Shown: positions 16,712-26,828, counted from the stretch's first letter. The stretch: 64,000 nucleotides of DNA from Rhodoferax lacus (GCF_003415675.1 NZ_QFZK01000001.1:124001-188000), one strand, 5' to 3'. Translations and numbers: made by a program. Notes: generated from the letters alone by a model not told the origin.

Positions 16712-19147
16712 ATGTCTGGCCACACTCCCTTACCTTCCGACCCCATCGATCTGCCCCTGCTGCCCCTGCGGGATGTGGTGGTCTTCCCGCATATGGTGAT
16801 CCCCCTGTTTGTGGGACGTCCCAAGAGTATCAAGGCCCTGGAAGCCGCCATGGAAGCCGAGCGGCGCATCATGCTGGTGGCCCAAAAGGCCGCAGCCAAG
16901 GATGACCCGCTGGTCTCCGACATGTTTGACATGGGCTGTGTCTCCACCATCCTGCAAATGCTCAAGCTGCCCGACGGCACCGTGAAGGTGCTGGTGGAAG
17001 GCCATCAGCGTGCCAGCGTCAACCGCATCGAAGAGGGTGAGTCCCACTTCACGGCCAATGTGTCGCCGATCGAAATGGGTGAGAGTGCGGAAGAAAAAGT
17101 GCGCGGCAAAAGCAGCGAAATTGAAGCCCTGCGCCGCGCCGTGATGCAGCAGTTTGACCAGTACGTCAAACTCAACAAGAAGATTCCGCCCGAGATTCTT
17201 ACCTCCATCTCCAGCATTGACGATGCCGGCCGCCTGGCCGACACCATTGCCGCGCACCTGCCTTTGAAGCTCGATGCCAAGCAGGCCGTGCTCAGCCTGT
17301 CGGGCGTCAAGGAGCGCCTGGAAAACCTGTTCGAGCAGATCGAGCGCGAAGTCGACATCCTGAATGTGGACAAAAAAATCCGTGGCCGTGTGAAGCGCCA
17401 GATGGAAAAGAACCAGCGCGATTTTTATCTGAACGAGCAGGTCAAGGCCATCCAGAAGGAGCTAGGCGAGGGCGAAGACGGCGCCGACATCGAAGAGATC
17501 GAGAAAAAGATCAAGGCTGCCAAGATGCCCAAGGAGGCTCTCAAGAAGGCCGAGGCTGAGTTCAAGAAGCTCAAGCTGATGTCTCCCATGTCGGCAGAAG
17601 CCACCGTGGTGCGCAACTACATCGACGTGCTGACCGGCCTGCCCTGGACTGCCAAGACCAAGATCAAGCACAACCTGGCCCATGCAGAAGCCGTGCTCAA
17701 CGAAGACCACTACGGCTTGGACAAGGTCAAGGACCGCATCCTGGAATATCTTGCTGTGCAACAGCGCGTGGACAAGGTCAAGGCGCCCATCCTGTGCCTG
17801 GTAGGCCCTCCGGGCGCGGGCAAGACCTCGCTCGGTCAATCCATTGCCAAGGCCACGGGGCGCAAGTACGTGCGCATGGCCCTGGGCGGCATGCGTGACG
17901 AGGCTGAAATTCGTGGCCACCGCCGCACCTACATCGGCGCCATGCCGGGCAAGGTGCTGCAAAGCCTGTCCAAGGTGGGCACGCGCAATCCGCTGTTCCT
18001 GCTCGATGAGATCGACAAACTCGGCACCGACTTTCGTGGTGACCCCAGCAGCGCGCTGCTGGAGGTGCTGGACCCGGAGCAGAACCACAAGTTTGGCGAC
18101 CATTATGTCGAGGTCGATTACGACCTGAGCGACGTGATGTTTGTGGCCACCTCCAACTCCATGAACATCCCGGCGGCCCTCTTGGACCGCATGGAAGTAA
18201 TTCGCCTGTCCGGTTACACCGAAGACGAAAAGACCAACATTGCCATCACCTACCTGCTGCCCAAGCAGATGAAGAACAACGGCGTCAAGGAGTCGGAACT
18301 CACGGTTTCTGAAGACGCCGTGCGCGACATCGTGCGCTACTACACCCGCGAAGCCGGTGTGCGTGCGCTGGAACGCGACCTGTCCAAGATCTGCCGCAAG
18401 GTGGTTAAGGGCCTGTTGCTCAAGAAACTGGTGGGCCAGGTGCAGGTCACTGCCGACAACCTGAACGACTACCTGGGTGTGCGCAAGTACACCTATGGCC
18501 GTGCGGAACAGCAAAACCAGGTGGGCCAAGTGTGTGGCTTGGCATGGACCGAGGTGGGCGGCGATTTGCTGACCATCGAGGCCGCGCTGACACCGGGAAA
18601 GGGTGTCATCACCCGTACCGGCTCGCTGGGCGACGTGATGAAGGAATCGGTGGAAGCGGCCCGTACCGTGGTGCGCAGCCGGGCCCGCCGACTGGGCATC
18701 AAGGATGAGACCTTCGAGAAGAAGGACATTCACATCCACGTGCCGGACGGCGCTACACCGAAGGACGGCCCCAGCGCGGGTGCGGCCATGACCACCGCCT
18801 TTGTATCGGCACTCACCGGCATCCCGGTGCGTGGCGATGTGGCCATGACGGGTGAGATCACCCTGCGTGGTGAAGTCACGGAAATTGGTGGCCTGAAAGA
18901 GAAGCTGCTGGCTGCCTTGCGCGGCGGCATCAAGACCGTGCTGATTCCGGAAGCCAATGCCAAGGACCTGCAGGACATCCCCGAGAACGTGAAGAACGGT
19001 CTGGAGATCGTGCCGGTACGCTGGATTGACCAGGTGCTGGACCTGGCTCTGGAGACCAAACCGGTTCCGCTGCCAGATGACGAGCCTGCGGCTGCCGCGG
19101 TTGCCGTAGTCAAGGTGGATGGTGTCCAGGAGTCGGTGAAGCATTGA
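16712..19147 (+). CDS. lon: ATP-dependent protease La
   Basis: Homohexameric AAA+ serine protease for damaged and regulatory proteins, 811 residues. The N-terminal LON domain starts LPLLPLRDVVVFPHMVIPLFVGR. A coiled-coil segment lies near 220-310, Walker A GPPGAGKTS is near 365, and Walker B is LFLLDEIDKLG. The Ser-Lys protease domain has the catalytic serine in PKDGPSAGAAM (about 687) and the lysine about 43 residues later. The C-terminus is Ala/Val-rich. Start chosen at the ATG with GAGG 7 nt upstream. The upstream gap carries a heat-shock-type promoter. Confidence 0.97.
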   Translation: MSGHTPLPSDPIDLPLLPLRDVVVFPHMVIPLFVGRPKSIKALEAAMEAERRIMLVAQKAAAKDDPLVSDMFDMGCVSTILQMLKLPDGTVKVLVEGHQRASVNRIEEGESHFTANVSPIEMGESAEEKVRGKSSEIEALRRAVMQQFDQYVKLNKKIPPEILTSISSIDDAGRLADTIAAHLPLKLDAKQAVLSLSGVKERLENLFEQIEREVDILNVDKKIRGRVKRQMEKNQRDFYLNEQVKAIQKELGEGEDGADIEEIEKKIKAAKMPKEALKKAEAEFKKLKLMSPMSAEATVVRNYIDVLTGLPWTAKTKIKHNLAHAEAVLNEDHYGLDKVKDRILEYLAVQQRVDKVKAPILCLVGPPGAGKTSLGQSIAKATGRKYVRMALGGMRDEAEIRGHRRTYIGAMPGKVLQSLSKVGTRNPLFLLDEIDKLGTDFRGDPSSALLEVLDPEQNHKFGDHYVEVDYDLSDVMFVATSNSMNIPAALLDRMEVIRLSGYTEDEKTNIAITYLLPKQMKNNGVKESELTVSEDAVRDIVRYYTREAGVRALERDLSKICRKVVKGLLLKKLVGQVQVTADNLNDYLGVRKYTYGRAEQQNQVGQVCGLAWTEVGGDLLTIEAALTPGKGVITRTGSLGDVMKESVEAARTVVRSRARRLGIKDETFEKKDIHIHVPDGATPKDGPSAGAAMTTAFVSALTGIPVRGDVAMTGEITLRGEVTEIGGLKEKLLAALRGGIKTVLIPEANAKDLQDIPENVKNGLEIVPVRWIDQVLDLALETKPVPLPDDEPAAAAVAVVKVDGVQESVKH

Positions 19148-19182
19148 GTCCGGGAGTAGCGTCGATTTTTTTGCTGCAGTGT

Positions 19183-19211
19183 TTTAAACGGGTAAAAAAG
19201 CGCGCTATAAT
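19183..19211 (+). promoter_or_regulatory. Promoter of the tRNA-Gly/Cys/Leu cluster
   Basis: A perfect -10 TATAAT (19206-19211) lies 14 nt before the mature tRNA-Gly 5' end. TTTAAA (19183-19188) at 17-bp spacing is a 4 of 6 match to the -35 consensus. No similarly good promoter precedes the following two tRNAs. Confidence 0.65.
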
Positions 19212-19225
19212 TCGAGGCTTGAAAC

Positions 19226-19301
19226 GCGGGAATAGCTCAGTTGGTAGAGCGCAACCTTGCCAAGGTTGAGGTCGAGAGTTCGAGACTCTTTTCCCGCTCC
19301 A
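19226..19301 (+). tRNA. tRNA-Gly (anticodon GCC)
   Basis: A 76-nt tRNA with encoded CCA. Acceptor GCGGGAA pairs with TTCCCGC. The anticodon stem CAACC/GGTTG encloses TTGCCAA with GCC at 19259-19261. It is first of the Gly-Cys-Leu set, the same order as glyW-cysT-leuZ of Escherichia coli. Confidence 0.97.
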
Positions 19302-19308
19302 GATTCCG

Positions 19309-19335
19309 AAAAGGGAAGCTTCCGCTTCCCTTTTT
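19309..19335 (+). terminator. Terminator-like hairpin between tRNA-Gly and tRNA-Cys
   Basis: AAAAGGGAAGC (19309-19319) pairs with GCTTCCCTTTT around the TTCC loop (19320-19323) and is followed by T/C-rich sequence. It has the form of an intrinsic terminator but sits inside a tRNA cluster, so it may act as an attenuator or a processing signal. Confidence 0.55.
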
Positions 19336-19362
19336 CTTTAGACGAAGAATCAAGAGATAACC

Positions 19363-19436
19363 GGCGCGATAGCAAATCGGTTATGCCCTGGATTGCAAAT
19401 CCAGTTAGCCCGGTTCGACTCCGGGTCGCGCCTCCA
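19363..19436 (+). tRNA. tRNA-Cys (anticodon GCA)
   Basis: A 74-nt tRNA with encoded CCA. Acceptor GGCGCGA pairs with TCGCGCC. Anticodon stem CTGGA/TCCAG encloses TTGCAAA with GCA at 19395-19397. It is the second tRNA of the cluster and is flanked on both sides by terminator-like hairpins. Confidence 0.97.
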
Positions 19437-19452
19437 GAAATTCTGGATCATG

Positions 19453-19487
19453 AAAGCCCCGTCATTGTTCGATGACGGGGCTTTTTT
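19453..19487 (+). terminator. Rho-independent terminator after tRNA-Cys
   Basis: AAAGCCCCGTCAT (19453-19465) pairs perfectly over 13 bp with ATGACGGGGCTTT (19472-19484); the run of six T spans 19482-19487. Only 19 bp separate it from tRNA-Leu(UAA), leaving little room for a separate promoter. Confidence 0.8.
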
Positions 19488-19506
19488 GTTCCACAATAGG
19501 TCGTGT

Positions 19507-19599
19507 GCCCGAGTGGTGAAATAGGTAGACACATCGGACTTAAAATCCGCCGCTTCGTGAATAACGGGCGTACCGGTTCGATTCCGGTCTCGGGCACCA
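19507..19599 (+). tRNA. tRNA-Leu (anticodon UAA)
   Basis: A 93-nt class II tRNA with encoded CCA and a long variable arm. Acceptor GCCCGAG pairs with CTCGGGC. Loop CTTAAAA carries TAA at 19541-19543. The T-arm contains GGTTCGATTCC. It reads UUA/UUG and is third in the Gly-Cys-Leu set, directly behind a strong terminator hairpin. Confidence 0.96.
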
Positions 19600-19622
19600 A
19601 ATGCACAACTACACTGAACGCC

Positions 19623-20252
19623 ATGCCACGCTATAACGCCCCGTTTGAGATACATGTTCATGGTCAGGTGCTGTTACGCGCAGATATTGGCTTTGAGCAG
19701 GTCCAGGAGTCCCTCAAACCCATGTGGAAGTATGCTGGCTGCCGCTCCCTTGCCGACGGCGCCAACAGTTCCTATGAGGACGAGCCGGGCATCAAGTTCG
19801 ATGCCGAAGAACACGTGCTGCAGATGTGCTGGACGGTGGCGGGCGATGATGATTTTCGCCAGACGCTCGATGAGGTCTGCATGAACCTCAATGAAATTGC
19901 CGACACCGGCGCAGCCATCGAAGTCACCTTTTACGACGCCGATTTCGACAACGAGGATGCCCCCGCCAACGCCGAATCGCGTGACGACTTTGTCATGCTG
20001 TTTGTAGGCCCCAATCCTGCGGCCATCATGCAGGTGCAGCGAGACCTCCTGGTGCAGGACATGATCAGCATGATGGAGCGCCATTTTGACGGCTCCGAAC
20101 TCGGTGGCGTGGTGGCCGAAGTGGACAAACTGTTTGCACAGCGCTTTGATGCACTGGTGCACTCTCTTGAAATTGGCAAGCCGCCCCGTGGGTCGGGTGG
20201 AAATCACGGTGGCGGACATGGCGGGGGACGCAAACCGCGCCATTTGCACTGA
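19623..20252 (+). CDS. Uncharacterised conserved protein with Gly/His-rich tail
   Basis: A 209-residue cytoplasmic-type protein with no signal peptide or membrane segment and no domain I can name with confidence. The body is acidic (for example DADFDNEDAPANAESRDD). The last 20 residues are a basic Gly/His/Arg tail (GSGGNHGGGHGGGRKPRHLH) that could bind metal or nucleic acid. The ATG at 19623 is used; an upstream in-frame extension would translate tRNA-Leu and is rejected. Only 14 bp separate it from the HD-GYP gene, so the two are probably co-transcribed and functionally linked. Confidence 0.8.
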   Translation: MPRYNAPFEIHVHGQVLLRADIGFEQVQESLKPMWKYAGCRSLADGANSSYEDEPGIKFDAEEHVLQMCWTVAGDDDFRQTLDEVCMNLNEIADTGAAIEVTFYDADFDNEDAPANAESRDDFVMLFVGPNPAAIMQVQRDLLVQDMISMMERHFDGSELGGVVAEVDKLFAQRFDALVHSLEIGKPPRGSGGNHGGGHGGGRKPRHLH

Positions 20253-20266
20253 GATCCGGGTCTGCT

Positions 20267-21496
20267 ATGTTAAAAAAAATTACGGTTCAGCAACTGCAGT
20301 TGGGCATGCACCTGAAGGAGTTTTGTGGCTCCTGGATGGAGCATCCTTTTTGGCGCACGGGCTTTGTCCTGAACGACCCCAAAGACCTCGCCAGCATTCT
20401 TGCCAGCAGCATCAAGGAGGTCTGGATTGATTGCGACAAGGGCCTTGATGTGCCTACTGGTGAAGCCTCGGTATCGGAGGCCGAGTCCGACGCGGAAGTC
20501 GAGGCCGCCCTGGAGCAGGTGGTGCTGGAGCGACGCAATGTCACACCCCTGAGCACGGCCCAGGAAATTGCGCACGCCACCAAGATTTGCTCACAGGGCA
20601 AGCGCGCCGTAATCTCCATGTTCGAAGAAGCCCGCATGGGCAAGACGGTGGATACCGGTGGCGCACAAAAGCTGGTGGAGGAAATCACCGATTCGGTGGC
20701 CCGCAACCCCAGTGCGCTGATCAGCCTGGCCCGGCTCAAGACGGTGGATGACTACACCTACATGCATTCGGTGGCGGTCTGCGCCATGATGGTCGCCTTG
20801 GCCAAACAGCTCAAGCTCGATGAGCAGCAGACGCGTGTGGCCGGCCTGGCCGGCCTGATGCATGACCTGGGCAAGGCCATGATTCCCATGGAGATTCTGA
20901 ACAAGCCCGGCAAGCTGACAGATGCCGAGTTCGATATCGTCAAGCGGCACCCTTCCGAGGGGCACCGCATGCTGCTGACAGGCACGAACGTGGATCCCGT
21001 GGTGCTGGATGTCTGTTTGCATCACCATGAAAAGACCGATGGCTCCGGCTACCCGGAAGGCCTCAAGGACGCGGACATCAGCCTGTTTGCCAAGATGGGT
21101 GCCGTCTGCGACGTCTATGACGCCATCACATCCAACCGGCCCTACAAGCCGGGCTGGGACCCGGCAGAGTCTTTGCGCCGCATGGCCGAGTGGGCCAAGG
21201 GCCACTTTGACATGCAGGTGTTCCAGGCGTTTGTGAAGAGCATGGGCATCTACCCCATCGGCAGCCTGGTGCGGCTGAGCTCCGGGCGATTGGGCGTGGT
21301 GGTGGAGCAGACGGGCAAGTCTCTGACGTCTCCCACCGTGAAGGTGTTTTTCTCCACCAAGTCGGATATGCGGATTGTTCCCGAATTGGTGGATCTCTCA
21401 CGCCCGGGCGTGACGGACAAGATCATCAGCCGGGAAGATCCCGCCAAGTGGCGCTTCCATGACCTCAACGAACTGTGGTCAGGCATTTCTGCCTGA
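20267..21496 (+). CDS. HD-GYP domain cyclic-di-GMP phosphodiesterase
   Basis: Predicted c-di-GMP hydrolase of 409 residues. The N-terminal segment (about 1-130, starting MLKKITVQQLQLGMHL) resembles the DUF3391 domain that often precedes HD-GYP. The HD-GYP domain has HDLGK (199-203), HHHEKTDGSGYPEGL (252-266) and the downstream DVYDAITSNRPYKPG segment, so metal-binding and GYP residues are intact and the enzyme should be active. A C-terminal beta-rich extension (about 330-409) follows. It is probably in one transcription unit with the Gly/His-tail protein. Role likely in biofilm or motility control. Confidence 0.92.
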   Translation: MLKKITVQQLQLGMHLKEFCGSWMEHPFWRTGFVLNDPKDLASILASSIKEVWIDCDKGLDVPTGEASVSEAESDAEVEAALEQVVLERRNVTPLSTAQEIAHATKICSQGKRAVISMFEEARMGKTVDTGGAQKLVEEITDSVARNPSALISLARLKTVDDYTYMHSVAVCAMMVALAKQLKLDEQQTRVAGLAGLMHDLGKAMIPMEILNKPGKLTDAEFDIVKRHPSEGHRMLLTGTNVDPVVLDVCLHHHEKTDGSGYPEGLKDADISLFAKMGAVCDVYDAITSNRPYKPGWDPAESLRRMAEWAKGHFDMQVFQAFVKSMGIYPIGSLVRLSSGRLGVVVEQTGKSLTSPTVKVFFSTKSDMRIVPELVDLSRPGVTDKIISREDPAKWRFHDLNELWSGISA

Positions 21497-21518
21497 GCAA
21501 GCCGGCAGCGGCTGCGTC

Positions 21519-22793
<1,275 letters not shown>

Positions 22794-22835
22794 CGTGTCT
22801 CCAGTGGGTAGGCGATTTGTGATCGGGCAGGGCGT

Positions 22836-23921
22836 TCAAAGCCGTTGGGCAAAGGCCCAGGCCAACTGCGCCAGCGGCCTGGCGCCAGCGGCCGAACGCA
22901 CGGCCTGTGCACTCGAGGCGGTGCCCGCCTCCACGCGCTTGGCAATGCCCTGCAGGATGGCTGCGATACGAAACAGGTTGTAGGCCATGTAGAAGCTCCA
23001 GTCCTGCTGCAACTGCTCAGGCCTGGCCAGGCCGGTGCGTTCGCAATAGCGCCGGATGTAGTCTTCCTCCGAGGGGATGCCGAGTGCCGCCAAGTCCAGG
23101 CCACCGATGCCGCGAAACAGGCCTGCGGGAATGTGCCAGGCCATGCAGTGGTAACTGAAGTCGGCCAGCGGGTGGCCCAGGGTGGACAGTTCCCAGTCCA
23201 GCACGGCCACCACCCGGGGCTCTGTCGCATCGAACATCAGGTTGTCGAGCCGGTAGTCGCCATGAACAATGCACACCAGGCGGTCATCGCGCGCCATGGC
23301 CGGTATGTGCTGCGGCAACCAGGCCATCAGGTGGTCCATCTCGGGAATGGCCTGGGTGATGGATGCCTGGTACTGGCGGCTCCAGCGCCCGATCTGGCGC
23401 TCGAAGTAATTGCCCGGCTTGCCATAGCTCCCCAAGCCTTGGGCTTTGAAGTCCACACTATGCAGCGCGGCGATGACGCGGTTGCATTCGTCGTAAATGG
23501 CCGCGCGTTCTGCGTTTGCCATGCCCGGCAGCGCCGGGTCCCAGAGCACACGCCCCTCCACATACTCCATCAGGTAGAAGGCGCGCCCCACCACGGACTC
23601 GTCTTCACAGAGGCAAATCATTTTCGGTACCGGCACGGCGGTATGGGCCAGGCCGCTCATCACGGCGTATTCACGCTCCACGGCGTGGGCGGAAGGCAGC
23701 AATTGCGCCACCGGCCCGGGCTTACAGCGCATCACATAGCTGCCCGATGGGGTGCTCAGCTTGTAGGTCGGGTTGGACTGGCCACCCTTGAACATCTCCA
23801 CCTGCACCTGCCCCTCAAACTGCGGCACATGGCTGGTCAGCCAGGCGCTGAGCGCGGCCACATCCAGTGCGTGCTGACCGGTGGCTGCGCGCGTTCCCGC
23901 AAAGTCGTCAAAGTCGCTCAT
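22836..23921 (-). CDS. APH-family phosphotransferase, ACAD10/11 kinase-like
   Basis: Aminoglycoside-phosphotransferase-fold kinase of 361 residues. The catalytic loop is VHGDYRLDN (219-227) and the metal-binding motif is LDWELSTLGHP (241-251). The N-lobe segment GGQSNPTYKL (47-56) with MRCKPGP and AHAVEREY resembles the kinase domain of ACAD11 and LvaA-type kinases. The ATG at 23921 is preferred to a TTG at 23939 that overlaps the upstream gene. It lies 14 bp after the Crp/Fnr gene and 42 bp before the dehydrogenase. The likely reaction is phosphorylation of a hydroxyacyl-CoA, not antibiotic resistance (inference). Confidence 0.87.
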   Translation of the reverse strand: MSDFDDFAGTRAATGQHALDVAALSAWLTSHVPQFEGQVQVEMFKGGQSNPTYKLSTPSGSYVMRCKPGPVAQLLPSAHAVEREYAVMSGLAHTAVPVPKMICLCEDESVVGRAFYLMEYVEGRVLWDPALPGMANAERAAIYDECNRVIAALHSVDFKAQGLGSYGKPGNYFERQIGRWSRQYQASITQAIPEMDHLMAWLPQHIPAMARDDRLVCIVHGDYRLDNLMFDATEPRVVAVLDWELSTLGHPLADFSYHCMAWHIPAGLFRGIGGLDLAALGIPSEEDYIRRYCERTGLARPEQLQQDWSFYMAYNLFRIAAILQGIAKRVEAGTASSAQAVRSAAGARPLAQLAWAFAQRL

Positions 23922-23935
23922 GGTGCTTGGGACAT

Positions 23936-24664
23936 TCAATGGTCGGTTTCTGCGATACGCAGCAGGGTGGCACGGTCGCGGATGACCAGTCCGCCGGGCT
24001 CTATGCGAATGGCATCTTCGCGTTCCATGCTCTTGAGCTCCTGGTTTACCCGCTGGCGCGATGCGCCCAGCAGTTGCGCCAGTTCTTCCTGGGCCAGCTG
24101 CAGGCCGATACGTATCTCGCTGGCGTCACTGAGCGATGGCACGCCGTAGCTGCGCACCAGATGCAACAGCTGCTTGGCCAGCCGCGCCCGCAGGGGCAGG
24201 GTGTTGAGGTCTTCCACCAGACCGTAGAGTTGGCGGATGCGCCGTGCATGCAGGCGCAGCAAGGCCTCGTAGAGTTCCGCATGCAGGGCCAGTATCTTCT
24301 TGAAATCCGCCTTGGCCACGCACAACAGGGTGGCGTCGCCGTGGGCATAGACGTCATGCGTGCGGCGGTCGCCATCAAAGATGGCTACGTCGCCAAACCA
24401 GATACCGGGCTCCACATAGGTCAGGGTGATCTGCTTGCCCGAGAGCGAAGTGGAGCTGACCCGCACGGCACCTTTGGCACAGGCCAGCCATTCTTCGGGC
24501 GGCTCGCCGCGGGCTGCAATCAGCGCGCCATCAGCATAACGCTTGACGTAGGCACAGCGAATGATGTCGTGCCGCAGCGAAGGCGACAGGGAGGAAAACC
24601 AGCGCCCTGCATTGATGGCTGCGCGTTCCTCAACAGTAAGAATGGGTTCGTCCATGGCCTGCAT
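23936..24664 (-). CDS. Crp/Fnr family transcriptional regulator
   Basis: A 242-residue regulator with an N-terminal cyclic-nucleotide-binding-type barrel (about 30-140, GKQITLTYVEPGIWFGDVAIFDGDRRTHD) and a C-terminal winged helix with recognition region QEELAQLLGASRQRVNQELKSMERE. There is no N-terminal Cys cluster, so it is not an Fnr-type oxygen sensor. The ATG at 24664 has GGAG 9 nt upstream; the ATG 9 nt further in is possible. It heads the kinase-dehydrogenase group and is divergent from the FimV-like gene. The effector is unknown. Confidence 0.88.
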   Translation of the reverse strand: MQAMDEPILTVEERAAINAGRWFSSLSPSLRHDIIRCAYVKRYADGALIAARGEPPEEWLACAKGAVRVSSTSLSGKQITLTYVEPGIWFGDVAIFDGDRRTHDVYAHGDATLLCVAKADFKKILALHAELYEALLRLHARRIRQLYGLVEDLNTLPLRARLAKQLLHLVRSYGVPSLSDASEIRIGLQLAQEELAQLLGASRQRVNQELKSMEREDAIRIEPGGLVIRDRATLLRIAETDH

Positions 24665-24855
24665 TGTCGGCTGCTCCAGGCAGCTTTGAACATTCCTGTG
24701 TCGCCGTGGCGTCAGAGCCTGTGCGGCTTTTGGGGGAAGCGCACCATTGCCAAAATTTGCATTCCGGTTTTTCGCCAAGGTCACTGCAAGCTGCAATACA
24801 CTGGGCAAACCCCCAAAGGAAGGTGCGTCTGCCTGTGCCAAAATGCAAAGCAACT

Positions 24856-26808
24856 ATGAAGCTCAACCGTAAACCCGTTTTTTGGGGCGTCTTTGCCGCC
24901 TTGCTGCTGGCATCAACCTGCAGCAGTGCCCTCACACTGGGCCGTGTTCGTGGAGCGGCAATCCTGGGCAAGCCATTGGACGTGTCAGTGCTGGTGCAAG
25001 CCACGGCAGAAGAGGATGTTTCTTCCAGTTGTTTTGAGGCCGACGTGCACTACGGCGACAGCCCGATCGAGCGCAGCCGCATTGTCCTGACTGTCCAGCC
25101 AGGCACGCAAGCAGGCGCGCACGTGGTGCGGATTACTTCCAGTGCCAGTATCGATGAAGCCTTGGTGCGGTTGACATTGCGGGCTGTTTGCAGTCCCAGG
25201 GCATCCCGGCAATACACCCTGCTGTCGGACGTTGTCAGTGAAGTGGCCGGCGCAGCAACTGCTTCAAGGGCTGCTGCGCGCCCTGAAACATCAGGCGCCC
25301 AGACTGCAGTGGCCCCCGCCGCGGCAACCCCTGTTGTTGCTGCCCCCATTCCCTCGGTTGGTCTGCCGGTGGCGGCCAAAGCCAAGGCGCCCGCAAAACC
25401 GCCAGCAATGCCGGTATTGAAACTGTCCCAGCCCCCAGCCAAGGCCAACAACGCGATCAATGCGGCAGTGCTGGAAGACCTGCAAAGGCGGGTCGATGAA
25501 ATCGCCAAATGGCAAGCTGGCAGCACCAGTGCCGAGGACATGCTCAAAAGTGAAGCGCGTGCCAAAGCCCTGGAATCGGACATCATGGGCTTGAAAGCGG
25601 TGACGGCCAAGAACCAGCAAAACATCCAGATGGTTGCGGCCGCTGTTGAAAGCAGCACATCGCAAAACTATGACCGGAGCCTGGTTTACGGCTTGGGGGC
25701 ACTGCTGCTTGCCTGCGTCGCCGCCCTGGCTTACGTCGCGCTGCGTGTGCGCTCTGGCGGGTTTTCCGCTGCACCTTGGTGGTCGGCAGAAGCCGCGCAT
25801 CATGAAGCTGCTTTGCCTGTTGTTGCGGCCCGTTCCACGGCGCCAGGCTCACTGGGTAGCTCCAATCCATCCGTGGCTGCTGCGTTGGATTCAGCTCCCA
25901 CTTCGCTTGCCGAGCGAGTCACCACAGGGCCAGCAGGTATTGAACCTATGGCAGGCACTTCGGTCGCTGCAACCCTATCCATGAACATCGCAGCTGCGGC
26001 CGCCGCAGCTGAGCCAGCTTCGGCACACCAACCGGTGACCGCCGGGCGCCCGGCTCGACCAGATTTTGCCCCCAGTGCTCCGGGCAACATGAAGTCGATC
26101 AACACCAAGGAAATGCTGGACGTGCGGCAGCAGGCCGAGTTCTTCATGGCGCTGGGCCAGCATGATGAGGCCGTGCGTTTGCTGGAGTCCAGTATCCGTG
26201 GCAGCGCTGACAGCAATCCGCTGGTACTGCTGGACCTGTTGAAAATACTCCATACCCTGAGCCGACGCTCGGATTTCGAGCGCTACCGCGAAGAGTTCAA
26301 TGCCCAGTTCACCGGACGCATTCCGAACTACGCCAACTTCCAGATGGAAGGAAACGGGCTGGATACCTACGACGAGATTTGCCACCAGATCGTCGTGCTG
26401 TGGCCTACCGAATACACCATCGACTACATAGAGCAGTGCCTGGTGCGCCTGCCGGAAGATGACCCGGAGCAAGGCATTGACCTCGAAGCCTTCAAGGACC
26501 TGCTGCTCTTGTACGGTGTGCTCAAACGCCTGGATCAGGCCTACGATTCGGACTTGGCGCCCTTCAGCGCTTCACGCCCCGACCAACAGGCACTTTCGCA
26601 GTCGGCTTCCTTGAATGCAGGACTGACTGCACCTTTGCCTGTCAGTGCCGGTGGCTATGGCGCTGCGACCGCGCCCATGGACCTCGACCTGGACCTTGAC
26701 CTGGATTTGAATTTGGACGTGGGCCCTGATGTCCAGAAGCCGGCCGAGCATGACAACCTGATCGACTTCGATATGTCGGCCTACATGGCGCACAAAAAGC
26801 CCGACTGA
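24856..26808 (+). CDS. FimV/HubP-like polar protein
   Basis: Bitopic membrane protein of 650 residues related to FimV, which organises the cell pole and type IV pilus function. There is a signal peptide (about 1-25). The FimV N-terminal domain follows (ALTLGRVRGAAILGKPLDVSV). An Ala/Pro-rich stretch and short coiled coil precede a transmembrane segment near 278-298 (YGLGALLLACVAALAYVALRV). The cytoplasmic region has a TPR-like module (DVRQQAEFFMALGQHDEAVRLLE) and a run of Asp-Leu dipeptides (about 612-624) before the C-terminal LIDFDMSAYMAHKKPD. I see no LysM domain, which many FimV proteins have. The start is the ATG at the signal peptide. Confidence 0.85.
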   Translation: MKLNRKPVFWGVFAALLLASTCSSALTLGRVRGAAILGKPLDVSVLVQATAEEDVSSSCFEADVHYGDSPIERSRIVLTVQPGTQAGAHVVRITSSASIDEALVRLTLRAVCSPRASRQYTLLSDVVSEVAGAATASRAAARPETSGAQTAVAPAAATPVVAAPIPSVGLPVAAKAKAPAKPPAMPVLKLSQPPAKANNAINAAVLEDLQRRVDEIAKWQAGSTSAEDMLKSEARAKALESDIMGLKAVTAKNQQNIQMVAAAVESSTSQNYDRSLVYGLGALLLACVAALAYVALRVRSGGFSAAPWWSAEAAHHEAALPVVAARSTAPGSLGSSNPSVAAALDSAPTSLAERVTTGPAGIEPMAGTSVAATLSMNIAAAAAAAEPASAHQPVTAGRPARPDFAPSAPGNMKSINTKEMLDVRQQAEFFMALGQHDEAVRLLESSIRGSADSNPLVLLDLLKILHTLSRRSDFERYREEFNAQFTGRIPNYANFQMEGNGLDTYDEICHQIVVLWPTEYTIDYIEQCLVRLPEDDPEQGIDLEAFKDLLLLYGVLKRLDQAYDSDLAPFSASRPDQQALSQSASLNAGLTAPLPVSAGGYGAATAPMDLDLDLDLDLNLDVGPDVQKPAEHDNLIDFDMSAYMAHKKPD

Positions 26809-26828
26809 TCTGCAAGACCAGACGGGGC

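Noticed and set aside
17462..19144. A 560-codon minus-strand frame opposite lon
   Set aside because: Antisense to an intact Lon gene; composition typical of a shadow frame.
19503..19622. An upstream extension of the Gly/His-tail protein gene
   Set aside because: The extra 40 codons translate tRNA-Leu(UAA), so the start at 19623 is preferred.
22836..23921. Antibiotic (aminoglycoside) resistance kinase
   Set aside because: The APH fold is present, but the GGQSNPTYKL and AHAVEREY segments and the neighbouring acyl-CoA dehydrogenase point to the ACAD10/11 kinase type.
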